A stretch of 64,000 nucleotides of DNA from CAZYMF01 sp964648215 (GTDB taxonomy: Bacteria > Desulfobacterota > Binatia > HRBIN30 > JACQVA1), in NCBI GenBank assembly GCA_964648215.1, contig CAZYMF010000001.1, forward strand, positions 33,326 through 97,325, given 5' to 3'. Of this stretch, positions 43,017 to 51,033 are shown piece after piece. Below the pieces are notes generated by a model. That model was given only the letters and a program-made list of their open reading frames with translations, made no database searches and had not been told where the DNA came from. A program made the position numbers and the translations under genes. Positions within the stretch are counted from its first letter, which is position 1; each line of letters starts with the position of its first letter.

Positions 43017-43604
43017 GTGCACACGGTGACGCCCGGCGACGATCCCGATGTGCAACTCATGCTAGCGGTGCAACGCAATGAGCGCGGCGCATTCGAGCAA
43101 TTGTTTCAAAAGTACGCCCGGCAGCTGGTCCGCTTCGCGCGCCAGTTCGTCGGCAGTCAGGCGCGGGCCGAAGAGCTGGCGCAGGACGTGTTCCTGCAGG
43201 TCTTCCGGACCAGGAGCCGCTACCTGCCCCGCGCGCGTTTCAGTACCTGGCTGTACCGCATTGCCACCAATGTCTGCTTGAGCGAGGTTCGGCGTGGCGA
43301 GTATCACGGTCGCATGGTTCCGCTCGATCCGCCCACGGACAGCGAGGATCCGCCGGCCCAAACGGCAGACCCTGAATCGCGGACAGGTGAGGACTTCCTG
43401 TTGACCAACGAGGCCTTGGACAAGATTTCGCGCTCTCTCTCCGCGCTGCCGGCGCAGCAGCGAGCGGCGCTGTTGCTCGCCCGCGTCGAGGGCTTTTCGT
43501 ATGACGAGGTGGCGGAGAGCTTGAACTGCTCGGTGGCGGCGGTAAAAAGCCTGGTTCATAGGGCAACACTCACTCTTCGGGAGCGTTTACAGGATGTTAG
43601 GTAG
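43017..43604 (+). CDS. ECF-type RNA polymerase sigma factor
   Basis: A 195-residue sigma70 family protein starting at GTG 43017 (GTG 43026 is possible). Region 2 has ERGAFEQLFQKYARQLVRFA, RAEELAQDVFLQVFR and FSTWLYRIATNVCLSEVRR; region 4 has LPAQQRAALLLARVEGFSYDEVAESLNCSVAAVKSLVHRA with the helix-turn-helix. It directs RNA polymerase to stress or envelope genes. It overlaps the next gene by 11 bases, which is a zinc-finger anti-sigma, so the pair forms a classic sigma/anti-sigma unit. Confidence 0.93.
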   Translation: MHTVTPGDDPDVQLMLAVQRNERGAFEQLFQKYARQLVRFARQFVGSQARAEELAQDVFLQVFRTRSRYLPRARFSTWLYRIATNVCLSEVRRGEYHGRMVPLDPPTDSEDPPAQTADPESRTGEDFLLTNEALDKISRSLSALPAQQRAALLLARVEGFSYDEVAESLNCSVAAVKSLVHRATLTLRERLQDVR

Positions 43605-44268
43605 GAAGTCGGTCCCTTGTCGGAAGGCGCGGGCGGACATGGTCGCCTGGATCGACGGCGAGCTGCCGCTGCGCTCGGCGCGCCGGCTCGACGCGCACGT
43701 CCGGCAGTGCCGCGCCTGCTCGCGGGAGGCGGACGAGCTGCGCGGCAGCATCGGCCACCAGAAGCGCCTCCTGCGTGCCGATGGCCTGGGCGCGGCGGTC
43801 GACGTCGACGCGCTCTGGCGGCGGTTGCAGCCACGCCTGCGCNNNNNNNNNNNNNNNNNNNNNNNNNNNNNNNNNNNNNNNNNNNNNNNNNNNNNNNNNN
43901 NNNNNNNNNNNNNNNNNNNNNNNNNNNNNNNNNNNNNNNNNNGCCTGCGCGAGGCTCCGGCGGACGTGCCCCGCCTGCGCGAGGCTCCGGCGGGCCCGCC
44001 CGCCGAAGCCTGGCGTAGGCGGGTGTGGCGGCCGGCGCTCGCCTTCGGCGTCGCCTCCCTCGCCCTGTGGGTCGGCGTCAGCGCGTTCGGGGGCCCTGAT
44101 ACGGTGCTGATCAGCCTCGGCCTCAAATCGCCGCCGCCGGCCGTGCAGGAGCAACCCGATCTCTTTCGTGAGTACGCCATCATCCGCCGGCTCGACGTGC
44201 TCGAGCATCTCGATACCGGCGACCGCCGGGCGCCGGACGCCGCCACCCCGGCGGCGCAGCAGGGTTAG
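43594..44268 (+). CDS. Anti-sigma factor with zinc-finger (ZAS-like) domain, interrupted by a scaffold gap
   Basis: It starts at ATG 43594 inside the end of the sigma gene. The N-terminal zinc-finger motif is HVRQCRACS (His-x3-Cys-x2-Cys), as in ZAS anti-sigma factors. A membrane segment (WRPALAFGVASLALWVGVSA) lies in the second half, with a C-terminal tail on the far side. Between them is a gap of 100 N and a 30-base repeat coding LREAPADVPR. It would hold the ECF sigma at the membrane until a stress signal breaks the contact. The exact length is unknown. Confidence 0.8.
   Translation: MLGRKSVPCRKARADMVAWIDGELPLRSARRLDAHVRQCRACSREADELRGSIGHQKRLLRADGLGAAVDVDALWRRLQPRLRXXXXXXXXXXXXXXXXXXXXXXXXXXXXXXXXXXLREAPADVPRLREAPAGPPAEAWRRRVWRPALAFGVASLALWVGVSAFGGPDTVLISLGLKSPPPAVQEQPDLFREYAIIRRLDVLEHLDTGDRRAPDAATPAAQQG
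43835..43993 (+). repeat. 30-base tandem repeat around the gap in the anti-sigma gene
   Basis: A full unit at 43943-43972 is followed by 21 identical bases at 43973-43993, and the eight bases GCCTGCGC that begin the unit also end the sequence before the gap (43835-43842). The unit codes LREAPADVPR. The gap therefore sits inside the array, so its copy number is unknown. Confidence 0.7.
43843..43942. other. Scaffold gap (100 N) inside the anti-sigma gene
   Basis: Exactly 100 N placed between two copies of the same repeat. The assembler probably broke at the array. Because gap size is arbitrary, the frame across it cannot be used to judge the gene as intact. Confidence 0.95.
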
Positions 44269-44270
44269 CC

Positions 44271-44597
44271 GTGCGCGCCCGGGTCGCAGTGCTGTCCATC
44301 CTGCTGGTCGCCGGCTTGGTGTCGCCGGCTCTGGCGCGGGGGCCGCAGCGCTTCGCGCAGCAGCGGTGGCAGGACTACAGCCCGCGGCAGCGCTACGACG
44401 CGTTGCAGAACTACAAGCGTCACGAGCACCTGCCGGAGAAGCGCCGGGAGGACATCGAACGCAACTACCAGCGCTGGCGTTCTCTGCCGGAGCAAGAGCG
44501 CAATCGCATCCGCCGGAACTATCACCGGTTCCAGGAAATGCCGCCGGCCGAGCGGCAGCGCCTCGAGCGCCGCGACGAGAACAAGGCGGACAAGTAG
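44271..44597 (+). CDS. DUF3106-like small exported protein
   Basis: A 108-residue protein starting at GTG 44271, two bases after the anti-sigma. The signal peptide is MRARVAVLSILLVAGLVSPA with cleavage near ALA-RG. The mature helical part has repeats of the 'W..LPEQER.RIRRNYHRF..MPPAERQRL' kind (YSPRQRYDALQNYKR, LPEQERNRIRRNYHRF), as in DUF3106. Proteins of this family often follow sigma/anti-sigma genes in Gram-negatives and may act as periplasmic sensors or chaperones. That role is inferred. Confidence 0.8.
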   Translation: MRARVAVLSILLVAGLVSPALARGPQRFAQQRWQDYSPRQRYDALQNYKRHEHLPEKRREDIERNYQRWRSLPEQERNRIRRNYHRFQEMPPAERQRLERRDENKADK

Positions 44598-44607
44598 GCG
44601 GTCGACG

Positions 44608-45885
44608 GTGGTCGCACGGGTCGTCCTGCACGCGGACATGGACGCGTTCTATGCCTCGATCGAGCAGCGCGATCGGCCCGAGCTGCGTGGTCTCCCGGTC
44701 ATCGTCGGCGGTACGGGGACACGCGGGGTTGTCAGCGCCGCCTCGTACGAGGCGCGTGCCTATGGGGTGCACTCCGCGATGCCGTCGGTGGAAGCGCGGC
44801 GGCGGTGTCCCGACGGCATTTTTCTGCCCGGACGCATGGAGCACTACGTCGCGGTCTCGCGCCAGATCCTGCGGCTCTTCGAGGAGATCACGCCCGCGGT
44901 GGAGCCGCTCTCGGTCGATGAGGCGTTCCTCGACGTCACCGCCTCGCAGCTCCTGCTCGGCGAGCCACTGGCGATCGCCCACCGCCTCAAGGAGCGCGTG
45001 CGCGAACAGACCGGGTTGACCGTGTCCATCGGCATTGCGCCGTCGAAGATGGTCGCCAAGATCGCCAGCGCCCTGAGCAAGCCGGACGGTCTCCTGGCGG
45101 TGCCACCCGACGCCGTACGCTCGTTCCTTGCCCCTCTGGGGATCGAGCGTCTCTGGGGAGTGGGGCCAATCGGCCAGAGCCGGTTGCGCGCCCTGGGATT
45201 GCACACCGTTGGTGACGTGGCGCGCGCCGACAGAGCGGCGATCGAGCGGACTCTCGGCAGCCACGGCGTCTCGCTCTGGAAGCTGGCCAACGGCGACGAT
45301 CCGCGCGCGGTCGAGCCGGGGCGGGAGCGCCAGTCGTACGGCGAGGAAAACACCTTTTCTCGCGACCTGGGTGACGGGGAGGAGATCCGCTCCAGCATCA
45401 TCGCCCACGCGGAAGCGGTGGGGCGGCGCCTGCGTCGTGACCGGCGCCGCGGTGGCACCGTCACCCTCAAGGTGAAGCTGGCCAAGGGGCTCGGCGGGGG
45501 CCGCTATCCGCTGCTGACGCGCCGGACCTCTCTGCCGGCGGCAACCGACGACGGTCACGTGCTCGCCGAGGCCGCGCTTCAGCTGTGGCAGGATTGGCGG
45601 CTCGGCGCCCGGATCCGCCTGGTGGGCGTGGCCGTGAGCGGCATTTGCGAGGCGCCGGCGATGCAGCTGTCGCTGTTCCGCGACGAGGTCGTTGCCGGGG
45701 CCGGCAAGCGCAGCTCCCTCAATCGGGCCGTCGACGAGATCGTCGACCGCTTCGGCGTGGCGAGCATCTCGCGTGGGCTGGTGCGGGCCGAGAAGGCCGC
45801 GCCGACGCTGACCCTGAAGGAATGCCGCGCGCCGGGAGGATCCGGAGGGTCCGACGAGAAGCCGGGAACGGGAAACCGAAAATGA
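44608..45885 (+). CDS. dinB: DNA polymerase IV (Y family)
   Basis: A 425-residue error-prone translesion polymerase, starting at GTG 44608. The catalytic acidic residues are in HADMDAFYAS (near residue 10) and SVDEAFLDV. The thumb and little-finger domains follow, with KIASALSKPDG, and RLWGVGP. Near the C-terminus is a beta-clamp binding motif, MQLSLF. The last eight codons (KPGTGNRK) and the stop fall in an intergenic repeat. It follows the DUF3106 gene by ten bases, so it may be in the sigma operon. That would tie mutagenic repair to envelope or other stress. Confidence 0.93.
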   Translation: MVARVVLHADMDAFYASIEQRDRPELRGLPVIVGGTGTRGVVSAASYEARAYGVHSAMPSVEARRRCPDGIFLPGRMEHYVAVSRQILRLFEEITPAVEPLSVDEAFLDVTASQLLLGEPLAIAHRLKERVREQTGLTVSIGIAPSKMVAKIASALSKPDGLLAVPPDAVRSFLAPLGIERLWGVGPIGQSRLRALGLHTVGDVARADRAAIERTLGSHGVSLWKLANGDDPRAVEPGRERQSYGEENTFSRDLGDGEEIRSSIIAHAEAVGRRLRRDRRRGGTVTLKVKLAKGLGGGRYPLLTRRTSLPAATDDGHVLAEAALQLWQDWRLGARIRLVGVAVSGICEAPAMQLSLFRDEVVAGAGKRSSLNRAVDEIVDRFGVASISRGLVRAEKAAPTLTLKECRAPGGSGGSDEKPGTGNRK

Positions 45886-45893
45886 AGAGCCGG
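45861..45893. repeat. Intergenic repeat element, family 1 copy B, overlapping the dinB end
   Basis: GCCGGGAACGGGAAACCGAA then AATGAAGAGCCGG resembles the element at 13741-13767 read on the other strand. It supplies the last codons and stop of dinB. Confidence 0.4.
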
Positions 45894-45968
45894 GCAATGT
45901 CGGACCAAAGCACCCGATCCGCCGGTTTGCCGGCTTGCTGGTCGTGACTCCCTTGCGGGCCCCTGGTC

Positions 45969-47471
45969 TCAGGCGTGACCGGCGATGCAGGCAGCCACGC
46001 CGACGGCGTTCTTGCTGCCGCGCTTGACCTCGTACATGGCGGCATCGGCGGCGCGGAACAGGCCCTCCGCGGTCGTCGCGTGATCGGGAAACGTCGCCAC
46101 GCCGATGCTCGCGGTCACAGTGGAGATGTCGACACCGTTCCCCTCGAGGGTGCTGATCGCTTCGATTGCCTGGCACAGTGAGCGGGCGATCTCCCGCGCC
46201 GTCCCCGTGTCGGTGGCGGGCAGCACCACCACGAACTCGTCTCCACCGAAGCGCGCGGCGATGTCGCCGGGGCGGACCATGTGGCCGATCATGCGGCCGA
46301 CGCAGGCGATGGTACGGCTGCCCACGAGATGCCCGTGGGCATCGACCACGGTCTTGAAGTTGTCGAGGTCGAGCACCAGCAGCGACACCGGCTCGCCGGT
46401 GCTGCGGGCGCGGTCGACGCTGTCCGTCAGTACCCGGTTGAAGTGGCGCGTGTTCGCCAGTCCGGTCAGGTCGTCGGTGATCGCCGCTACCTGCGCTTGG
46501 CGGTACAGCGAGGCGTTCTCGATGGCGATCGCGGCGTGGTCGGCGAGCGTCTGCACCAGGCGCTCCTCCTCCTCGGAGAACGGCGAGCCGTCGGGTTTGT
46601 TGATCACCTGGATCACGCCGAGCAGCGTATCCTTCGACATCACCGGCACGCACAGCATGCTGCGGGCCTTCAGCTGCGCCTTGCCCTCGATACCACGGTA
46701 GTGCCGCGGATCCCGGCTGACGTCGGCGACGCGCGCCGGCTGGCGATGTTGCGCCACCCAGCCGGCAATCCCCTGATCGGCGCGCAGGCGGATGCCGTCG
46801 ATGACCCCGGCCTGCAGCGTTCGCGACGCCGAGAAGATCAGCTCGTGGCCAGCGTCGTCGCGCATCAGCAGCGAGCAGGCCTCGCTCGGCACCGCCGTGC
46901 TCACCTGGGCCAGGACCGAACGGGTGACCTCGGGATCGTGCGCCAGCGTGTCCGCGCTGGCGGAGGCGGCGAGGTCGACCGCAATCTTTTCCAGGCGCTG
47001 CTGGTCCTGGTCGGTGAAGGGAGCCCGGTCGGGGCGATTGACCACCTCGATCACGCCCACGGTCCGATGGCCGCTGCGGATCGGCACGGCGAGGATCGCG
47101 TTGCTGGAGAAATGCGCCGCCTTGTCGATGGCGGGATAGAAGCGCGGGTCGAGGTTGACCTTTTCCACCCGTGCGGCCCGCCCGGAGTGCGCCACCCAGG
47201 TGGCAATGCCCTGGTCGGGCGGCAGGCGCATGCCGACGAGGGCATTTTCGCGCAGGGTCTCCGTGGCGGCAAAAACCAGCTCGTTGCGGTCGCCGTCATA
47301 GAGCAGCAGGGACAGCGCCTCCGCGTGCGTCATCATCTTGATGCGGTGGAGAATGATGCGCAGGATCTCCGAGAGATCGAGCGTGGACGTCAGTGCTTTG
47401 ATCAGCTCATTGAGCGCCGACAGCTCGGCGAGGCGCCGCTCGAGATCGTTCGCGGGCGAATCTTTGCCCAT
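45969..47471 (-). CDS. GAF-GAF-GGDEF diguanylate cyclase
   Basis: A 500-residue cytoplasmic signalling protein. Two GAF domains occupy about residues 15-160 and 175-320, each with the pattern 'GI..WVA' (DQGIATWVAHS; DQGIAGWVAQH), which are internal repeats of one another. The GGDEF domain has the intact active site RFGGDEFVVV and the start DDLTGLANTRHFN. It makes cyclic di-GMP from GTP. There is no EAL domain. No clear inhibitory RxxD motif was seen five residues before GGDEF. It is convergent with dinB. Confidence 0.92.
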   Translation of the reverse strand: MGKDSPANDLERRLAELSALNELIKALTSTLDLSEILRIILHRIKMMTHAEALSLLLYDGDRNELVFAATETLRENALVGMRLPPDQGIATWVAHSGRAARVEKVNLDPRFYPAIDKAAHFSSNAILAVPIRSGHRTVGVIEVVNRPDRAPFTDQDQQRLEKIAVDLAASASADTLAHDPEVTRSVLAQVSTAVPSEACSLLMRDDAGHELIFSASRTLQAGVIDGIRLRADQGIAGWVAQHRQPARVADVSRDPRHYRGIEGKAQLKARSMLCVPVMSKDTLLGVIQVINKPDGSPFSEEEERLVQTLADHAAIAIENASLYRQAQVAAITDDLTGLANTRHFNRVLTDSVDRARSTGEPVSLLVLDLDNFKTVVDAHGHLVGSRTIACVGRMIGHMVRPGDIAARFGGDEFVVVLPATDTGTAREIARSLCQAIEAISTLEGNGVDISTVTASIGVATFPDHATTAEGLFRAADAAMYEVKRGSKNAVGVAACIAGHA

Positions 47472-47512
47472 TCGGGTGCGCTTACCATAGCGGGAACGCG
47501 TGCGCCACCGGG

Positions 47513-48724
47513 TCAGATGACCTCTTCGCGCCTGAGACGGTCGACGTCGTCCCAGCTGTAGCCGAGCAGCTCGGTCAGGAGCTGCTCGGTGTGCTGGCCG
47601 AACTCGGGCGCGGGGGTGCGGACGCTTCCGGGAGTCTCGCCGAGACGAACGGGCAGACCGACGACCTTGGTCGGCCCGAACGCCGGATGGTCGAAGTCCT
47701 GCACGTAGCGGTTGATCTGGACCTGCGGATCCTCGGGAAGATCGTCGACGCTGTTGACGATGGTGAAGATGAAATCGCCGCCCCGGGCCAGCGTCTCCAG
47801 CCAGTGATCACGGGGCTGGGTGGCAAAGATTTCGTCGAGGGCGGCGACGCACTCGGCGGCGTTGGCGGCGCGCACGCGCAGATTGACGAAACGCGGGTCG
47901 TCGCCGAGCTCGGGGCGCCCCAGCACGCGGCACAGATCGGCCCAGTAGCGATCGGGCTGCAGCATGCCGAGCGAGAGCCAGCGGCCGTCGGCGCAGCGAT
48001 AGTGGTTCCACAACGGATTGCTGGCGCCGGCGCGCGGCTGGCGCGGAATGGCGAAGCCCATCATCAGGCGCGCGGCGACGCTCAGACCCTGCAGCCAGGT
48101 CATGCTGCCGAGATGGGAGGCGTCCACCTCCTGGCCGATGCCGAAGCGGTCGCGCGCGATCAGGGCGGCGAGCACCCCGTAGGCGAGCATGATGGCCCCC
48201 ATCTGGTCGGCGATGCCGCCGGCGATCGCCAGGGGCGGCATCTCGGGCTCGCCGGCGGCCAGCATGATGCCGGAACGGGCCTGGCCCATGTAATCGAAGG
48301 AGGGCGCGGCGCTCTCGGGGCCCTCCGGCCCGTAGCCGGAGGCGCTGGCGTAGATGAGCTCGGGCCGGTGGCGGCGCAGGCTGTTGTAGTCGAGACCGAG
48401 GCGCGCCGCGACCCCTTTGCGGAAGTTCTGCACGAAGACGTCCGACTTCGCCACCAGCTGGTGGACGATCTCGCGCCCCGCCGGCTTCTTCAGGTCGAGG
48501 GCGATGCTCTGCTTGTTGCGGTTGTTGGCCTCGAAGTAGAAGTTCGGCCGGTCCTTGAGGTCGACGCCGCTCATCCGCAGCATGCCGCGCCCGGGATCGC
48601 CACCGACGCGTTCCTCGATCTTGATCACCTCGGCGCCGAGATCCGCGAGCATCAGGGAGGCCACCGGGCCCTGCTGCCAGATGGTCCAGTCGATCACGCG
48701 AACTCCTTCGAGCGGCATGGGCAT
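47513..48724 (-). CDS. CaiB/BaiF family CoA transferase (first copy)
   Basis: A 403-residue class III CoA transferase. It begins MPMPLEGVRVIDWTIWQQGP with LADLGAEVIKIEERVGGDPGR, the usual CoA-binding start, then NRNKQSIALDLKKPAGREI and FVQNFRKGVAARLGLDY. The VDASH segment after the central glycine-rich part has the conserved Asp of the family. It moves CoA between carboxylic acids. The substrate (such as formate, carnitine or aromatic acids) cannot be told. A SRPBCC protein 20 bases upstream on the same strand may be co-transcribed. A second CoA transferase is at 51034-52242; the two are not close copies. Confidence 0.88.
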   Translation of the reverse strand: MPMPLEGVRVIDWTIWQQGPVASLMLADLGAEVIKIEERVGGDPGRGMLRMSGVDLKDRPNFYFEANNRNKQSIALDLKKPAGREIVHQLVAKSDVFVQNFRKGVAARLGLDYNSLRRHRPELIYASASGYGPEGPESAAPSFDYMGQARSGIMLAAGEPEMPPLAIAGGIADQMGAIMLAYGVLAALIARDRFGIGQEVDASHLGSMTWLQGLSVAARLMMGFAIPRQPRAGASNPLWNHYRCADGRWLSLGMLQPDRYWADLCRVLGRPELGDDPRFVNLRVRAANAAECVAALDEIFATQPRDHWLETLARGGDFIFTIVNSVDDLPEDPQVQINRYVQDFDHPAFGPTKVVGLPVRLGETPGSVRTPAPEFGQHTEQLLTELLGYSWDDVDRLRREEVI

Positions 48725-48744
48725 GGCGGCTGGCCTCTCTCGCC

Positions 48745-49224
48745 TCAGCGGGCGGCACGTTTGCGCGCCGGGCGGCGGCGGGCGCTGCGCGTCTCGACGG
48801 CGTCCTTGAACTCGAGCACCGACTGCTGCAGGGCGCTGCGCTCGAGCATGCGCCGGATCGGCCCCGGCACCCAGAAGCCGATGGCGACGGCCTGGCGGCA
48901 GGTGGCGCGGGTGAGCTTGGGCTTGAGCTTCTCGAAGACGTACGCGCCTTCGATGGCCTCGAGATCGCCGTCGACCGCGTGCCAGCGCAGGTTCTCGGGC
49001 GCGTCGTACTCGTACTGGAGGACGTAGCGGACGGTCTTGATGGTGATGTCGACGTGGAACTCGACGCGCCGCGCGAGGCCGTCGGCGTGCCGGTCCAGAA
49101 CGGCAATTTCGCGAACCGTGGACGACCAGGCGGGATAACGGTCGAAATCGGTGATGGTGGCGAAGCAGTCCCGGACCGGGGCGGCGATCTCGGCTGAGAA
49201 CTCTTGCGCGCCGTGCAACGACAT
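48745..49224 (-). CDS. SRPBCC/START-like ligand-binding protein
   Basis: A 159-residue protein starting at ATG 49224. It has the polyketide-cyclase/CoQ10-binding START-like fold: 'SAEIAAPVRDCFATITDFDRYPAWSSTVREI' start and a late 'TRATCRQAVAIGFWVPGPIRRML' helix. The C-terminus carries a basic tail (RSARRRPARKRAAR). Such proteins bind hydrophobic small molecules. It is 20 bases from the first CaiB-type gene. The specific ligand is not known. Confidence 0.8.
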   Translation of the reverse strand: MSLHGAQEFSAEIAAPVRDCFATITDFDRYPAWSSTVREIAVLDRHADGLARRVEFHVDITIKTVRYVLQYEYDAPENLRWHAVDGDLEAIEGAYVFEKLKPKLTRATCRQAVAIGFWVPGPIRRMLERSALQQSVLEFKDAVETRSARRRPARKRAAR

Positions 49225-49276
49225 GGGGCGCAAGTTAATCCCGATCGCCACGCTATTGCAACGTCGCCGGACGGCG

Positions 49277-50230
49277 GTGAGCGACACGGTGAGCGGCGCC
49301 GACTTGACTCGCTCCCGCACGCCGCGTCACAGTTCCCCCGTGCGCGTCCCCCGCCTGATGTTCCTGTCCTCGCTCTTCCTGCTGACCCCGGCGGTGGCGC
49401 TGATCGTGGTCGGGGTGCTCGTGCTCGTGTTCAGCCGCGCCGTCGTCGACGTGACGCTGGGGGTGCTCATCCTGGCCTTCTGCGGTCTGCTCATCGGCGG
49501 CAGCATCTGGCTGGTGGTGTCGTTCAAGCGCGCCGCCGACCTCTCGCAGCTGCAGGTCGACTTCCTGTCGAAGGTCTCGCACGAGTTCAAGACGCCGCTG
49601 ACCAGCATTCGCATGTTCGTCGACACGCTGGCCGAGCGCCGGCTGACCTCGGAGGACCAGGTCGCGCGCTGCGTCGGCCTGCTGCGGCAGGAGACCGAGC
49701 GGCTCAGCGGCATGATCGAGCAGCTGCTCGACTTCGGCCGCATGGAAGCGGGCAAGATGGTCTATCACCGCCAGCGCGACGCCGTGACGGCGGTGGTGGA
49801 GATGGCCGTGCGCGCCTTCGAACCTCTGTGCATGCAGGACGGGGTACGCTTCGAGGTCGACGTTGCCCCCGATCTACCGCCGATTCTGGCCGATCGTGAC
49901 GCGCTCAGCGCCGCGCTGTTCAACTTGCTGCACAATGCCTACAAGTACGGCCGCGAGCCGAAGTGGATTCGGCTGGAGTGCCGGCGTGAGAATGGGCGGG
50001 TGCGACTTTCGGTACTCGACAACGGCCCCGGGGTGCCGCGACGGGAACGCCGGCGCATCTTCGAGCGCTTCTATCGTATCGACGATCTGCTCAGCCGCCA
50101 GGTGGGGGGCAGCGGGCTCGGCCTGGCCATCGTGCGCCACGTGGCCCAGGCCCACGGCGGGCGGGTGAGCGTGGTCAACCGCGCAGCGGGCGGGGCGGTG
50201 TTTTCGATTTTGTTGCCGGCGATGGCATAA
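49277..50230 (+). CDS. Sensor histidine kinase (HisKA-HATPase), first gene of a two-component pair
   Basis: A 317-residue protein if it begins at GTG 49277; GTG 49340 would give 296 residues, and neither has a strong ribosome site. Two membrane segments (SSLFLLTPAVALIVVGVLVLVF, LGVLILAFCGLLIGGSIWLVV) are close together, so there is almost no periplasmic sensor. The H-box is KVSHEFKTPLTSIRM (His102). The ATPase domain has LFNLLHNAYKYG, DNGPGVP and GGSGLGLAIVRH. The response regulator starts nine bases after the stop. Confidence 0.9.
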   Translation: MSDTVSGADLTRSRTPRHSSPVRVPRLMFLSSLFLLTPAVALIVVGVLVLVFSRAVVDVTLGVLILAFCGLLIGGSIWLVVSFKRAADLSQLQVDFLSKVSHEFKTPLTSIRMFVDTLAERRLTSEDQVARCVGLLRQETERLSGMIEQLLDFGRMEAGKMVYHRQRDAVTAVVEMAVRAFEPLCMQDGVRFEVDVAPDLPPILADRDALSAALFNLLHNAYKYGREPKWIRLECRRENGRVRLSVLDNGPGVPRRERRRIFERFYRIDDLLSRQVGGSGLGLAIVRHVAQAHGGRVSVVNRAAGGAVFSILLPAMA

Positions 50231-50238
50231 GGAGATCG

Positions 50239-50940
50239 ATGGCCAACGAACGCGTTCTCCTGATCGAGGACGACCCCTCGATCGTCGCCGGCCTCGAGAT
50301 GAACCTCGCCCTCGACGGCTACGAGGTGCTCTCGGCGCGCGACGGCGAGAGCGGTCTGCGCCGGGCGCGCGAGTCCGATCCGGACGTCATTCTCCTCGAC
50401 GTGATGCTGCCGAAGCGCAACGGCCTCGAGGTGCTGCGCCGCATTCGCGAGCACAACCCCGACGTGCCGGTGCTGATCCTGAGCGCGCGCGGGGAGGAGA
50501 CCGACAAGGTTGTGGGGCTCGAGCTCGGGGCGGACGACTACATCAGCAAGCCCTTCGGGCTGAGCGAGCTGCGGGCGCGATTGAACGCCAGCCTGCGGCG
50601 CAAGCGCCAGGGCGCATCGGGTCGCAACATCGAAGGCTTCAGCGACGTCCAGGTGGACTTCGATCGGCACCAGGTGACGCGGGCGGGCAAGGCGGTGGCA
50701 ATGACCGCGCGGGAGTTCCAGGTGCTCGTCTACTTCCTGCACAACCCCGACCGCGTCATCACCCGCGACATGTTGCTGCACGCGGTGTGGAAGCTCGAGT
50801 TCTCCACCCTGCGAACCGTGGACAACTTCATCGCCCGGCTGCGCGCCAAGCTCGAGCCCGACCCGGACAATCCCCGCTATCTGCTCACCGTCCGCGGCGT
50901 CGGCTATCGTTTCCAACCGACCGGGCAGGGCAACGAATGA
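50239..50940 (+). CDS. OmpR-type response regulator
   Basis: A 233-residue protein after AAGGAGATCG. The receiver has IEDD, phosphoacceptor Asp54 in ILLDVMLPKR and KPFG (Lys site). The C-terminal winged helix has TAREFQVLVYFLHNPDRVITRDMLLHAVW and a typical ending RYLLTVRGVGYRF. It partners the kinase just upstream. The regulon is not visible from here. Confidence 0.94.
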   Translation: MANERVLLIEDDPSIVAGLEMNLALDGYEVLSARDGESGLRRARESDPDVILLDVMLPKRNGLEVLRRIREHNPDVPVLILSARGEETDKVVGLELGADDYISKPFGLSELRARLNASLRRKRQGASGRNIEGFSDVQVDFDRHQVTRAGKAVAMTAREFQVLVYFLHNPDRVITRDMLLHAVWKLEFSTLRTVDNFIARLRAKLEPDPDNPRYLLTVRGVGYRFQPTGQGNE

Positions 50941-51016
50941 CGGCTCAAGGCGAAAAGTCGAAAGCTCAAAGCCGGAAGGTGTCGCTGTCCGACTTTTCGC
51001 TTGGAGCTTTCGGCTT
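50941..51016. repeat. Palindromic intergenic element, family 2 copy 1
   Basis: GCGAAAAGTCG (50950-50960) pairs perfectly with CGACTTTTCGC (50990-51000) around a 29-base loop, and AAAGCTC/GAGCTTT words surround it. It lies between the convergent response regulator and second CaiB gene, so it may end transcripts on both strands. A related element is at 54941-55010. Confidence 0.55.
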
Positions 51017-51033
51017 TCTACTCGGCCTCGGCA

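Noticed and set aside
42775..43029. 84-residue plus-strand frame ahead of the sigma gene
   Set aside because: No ribosome site, shadow-like composition and overlap with the candidate promoter.
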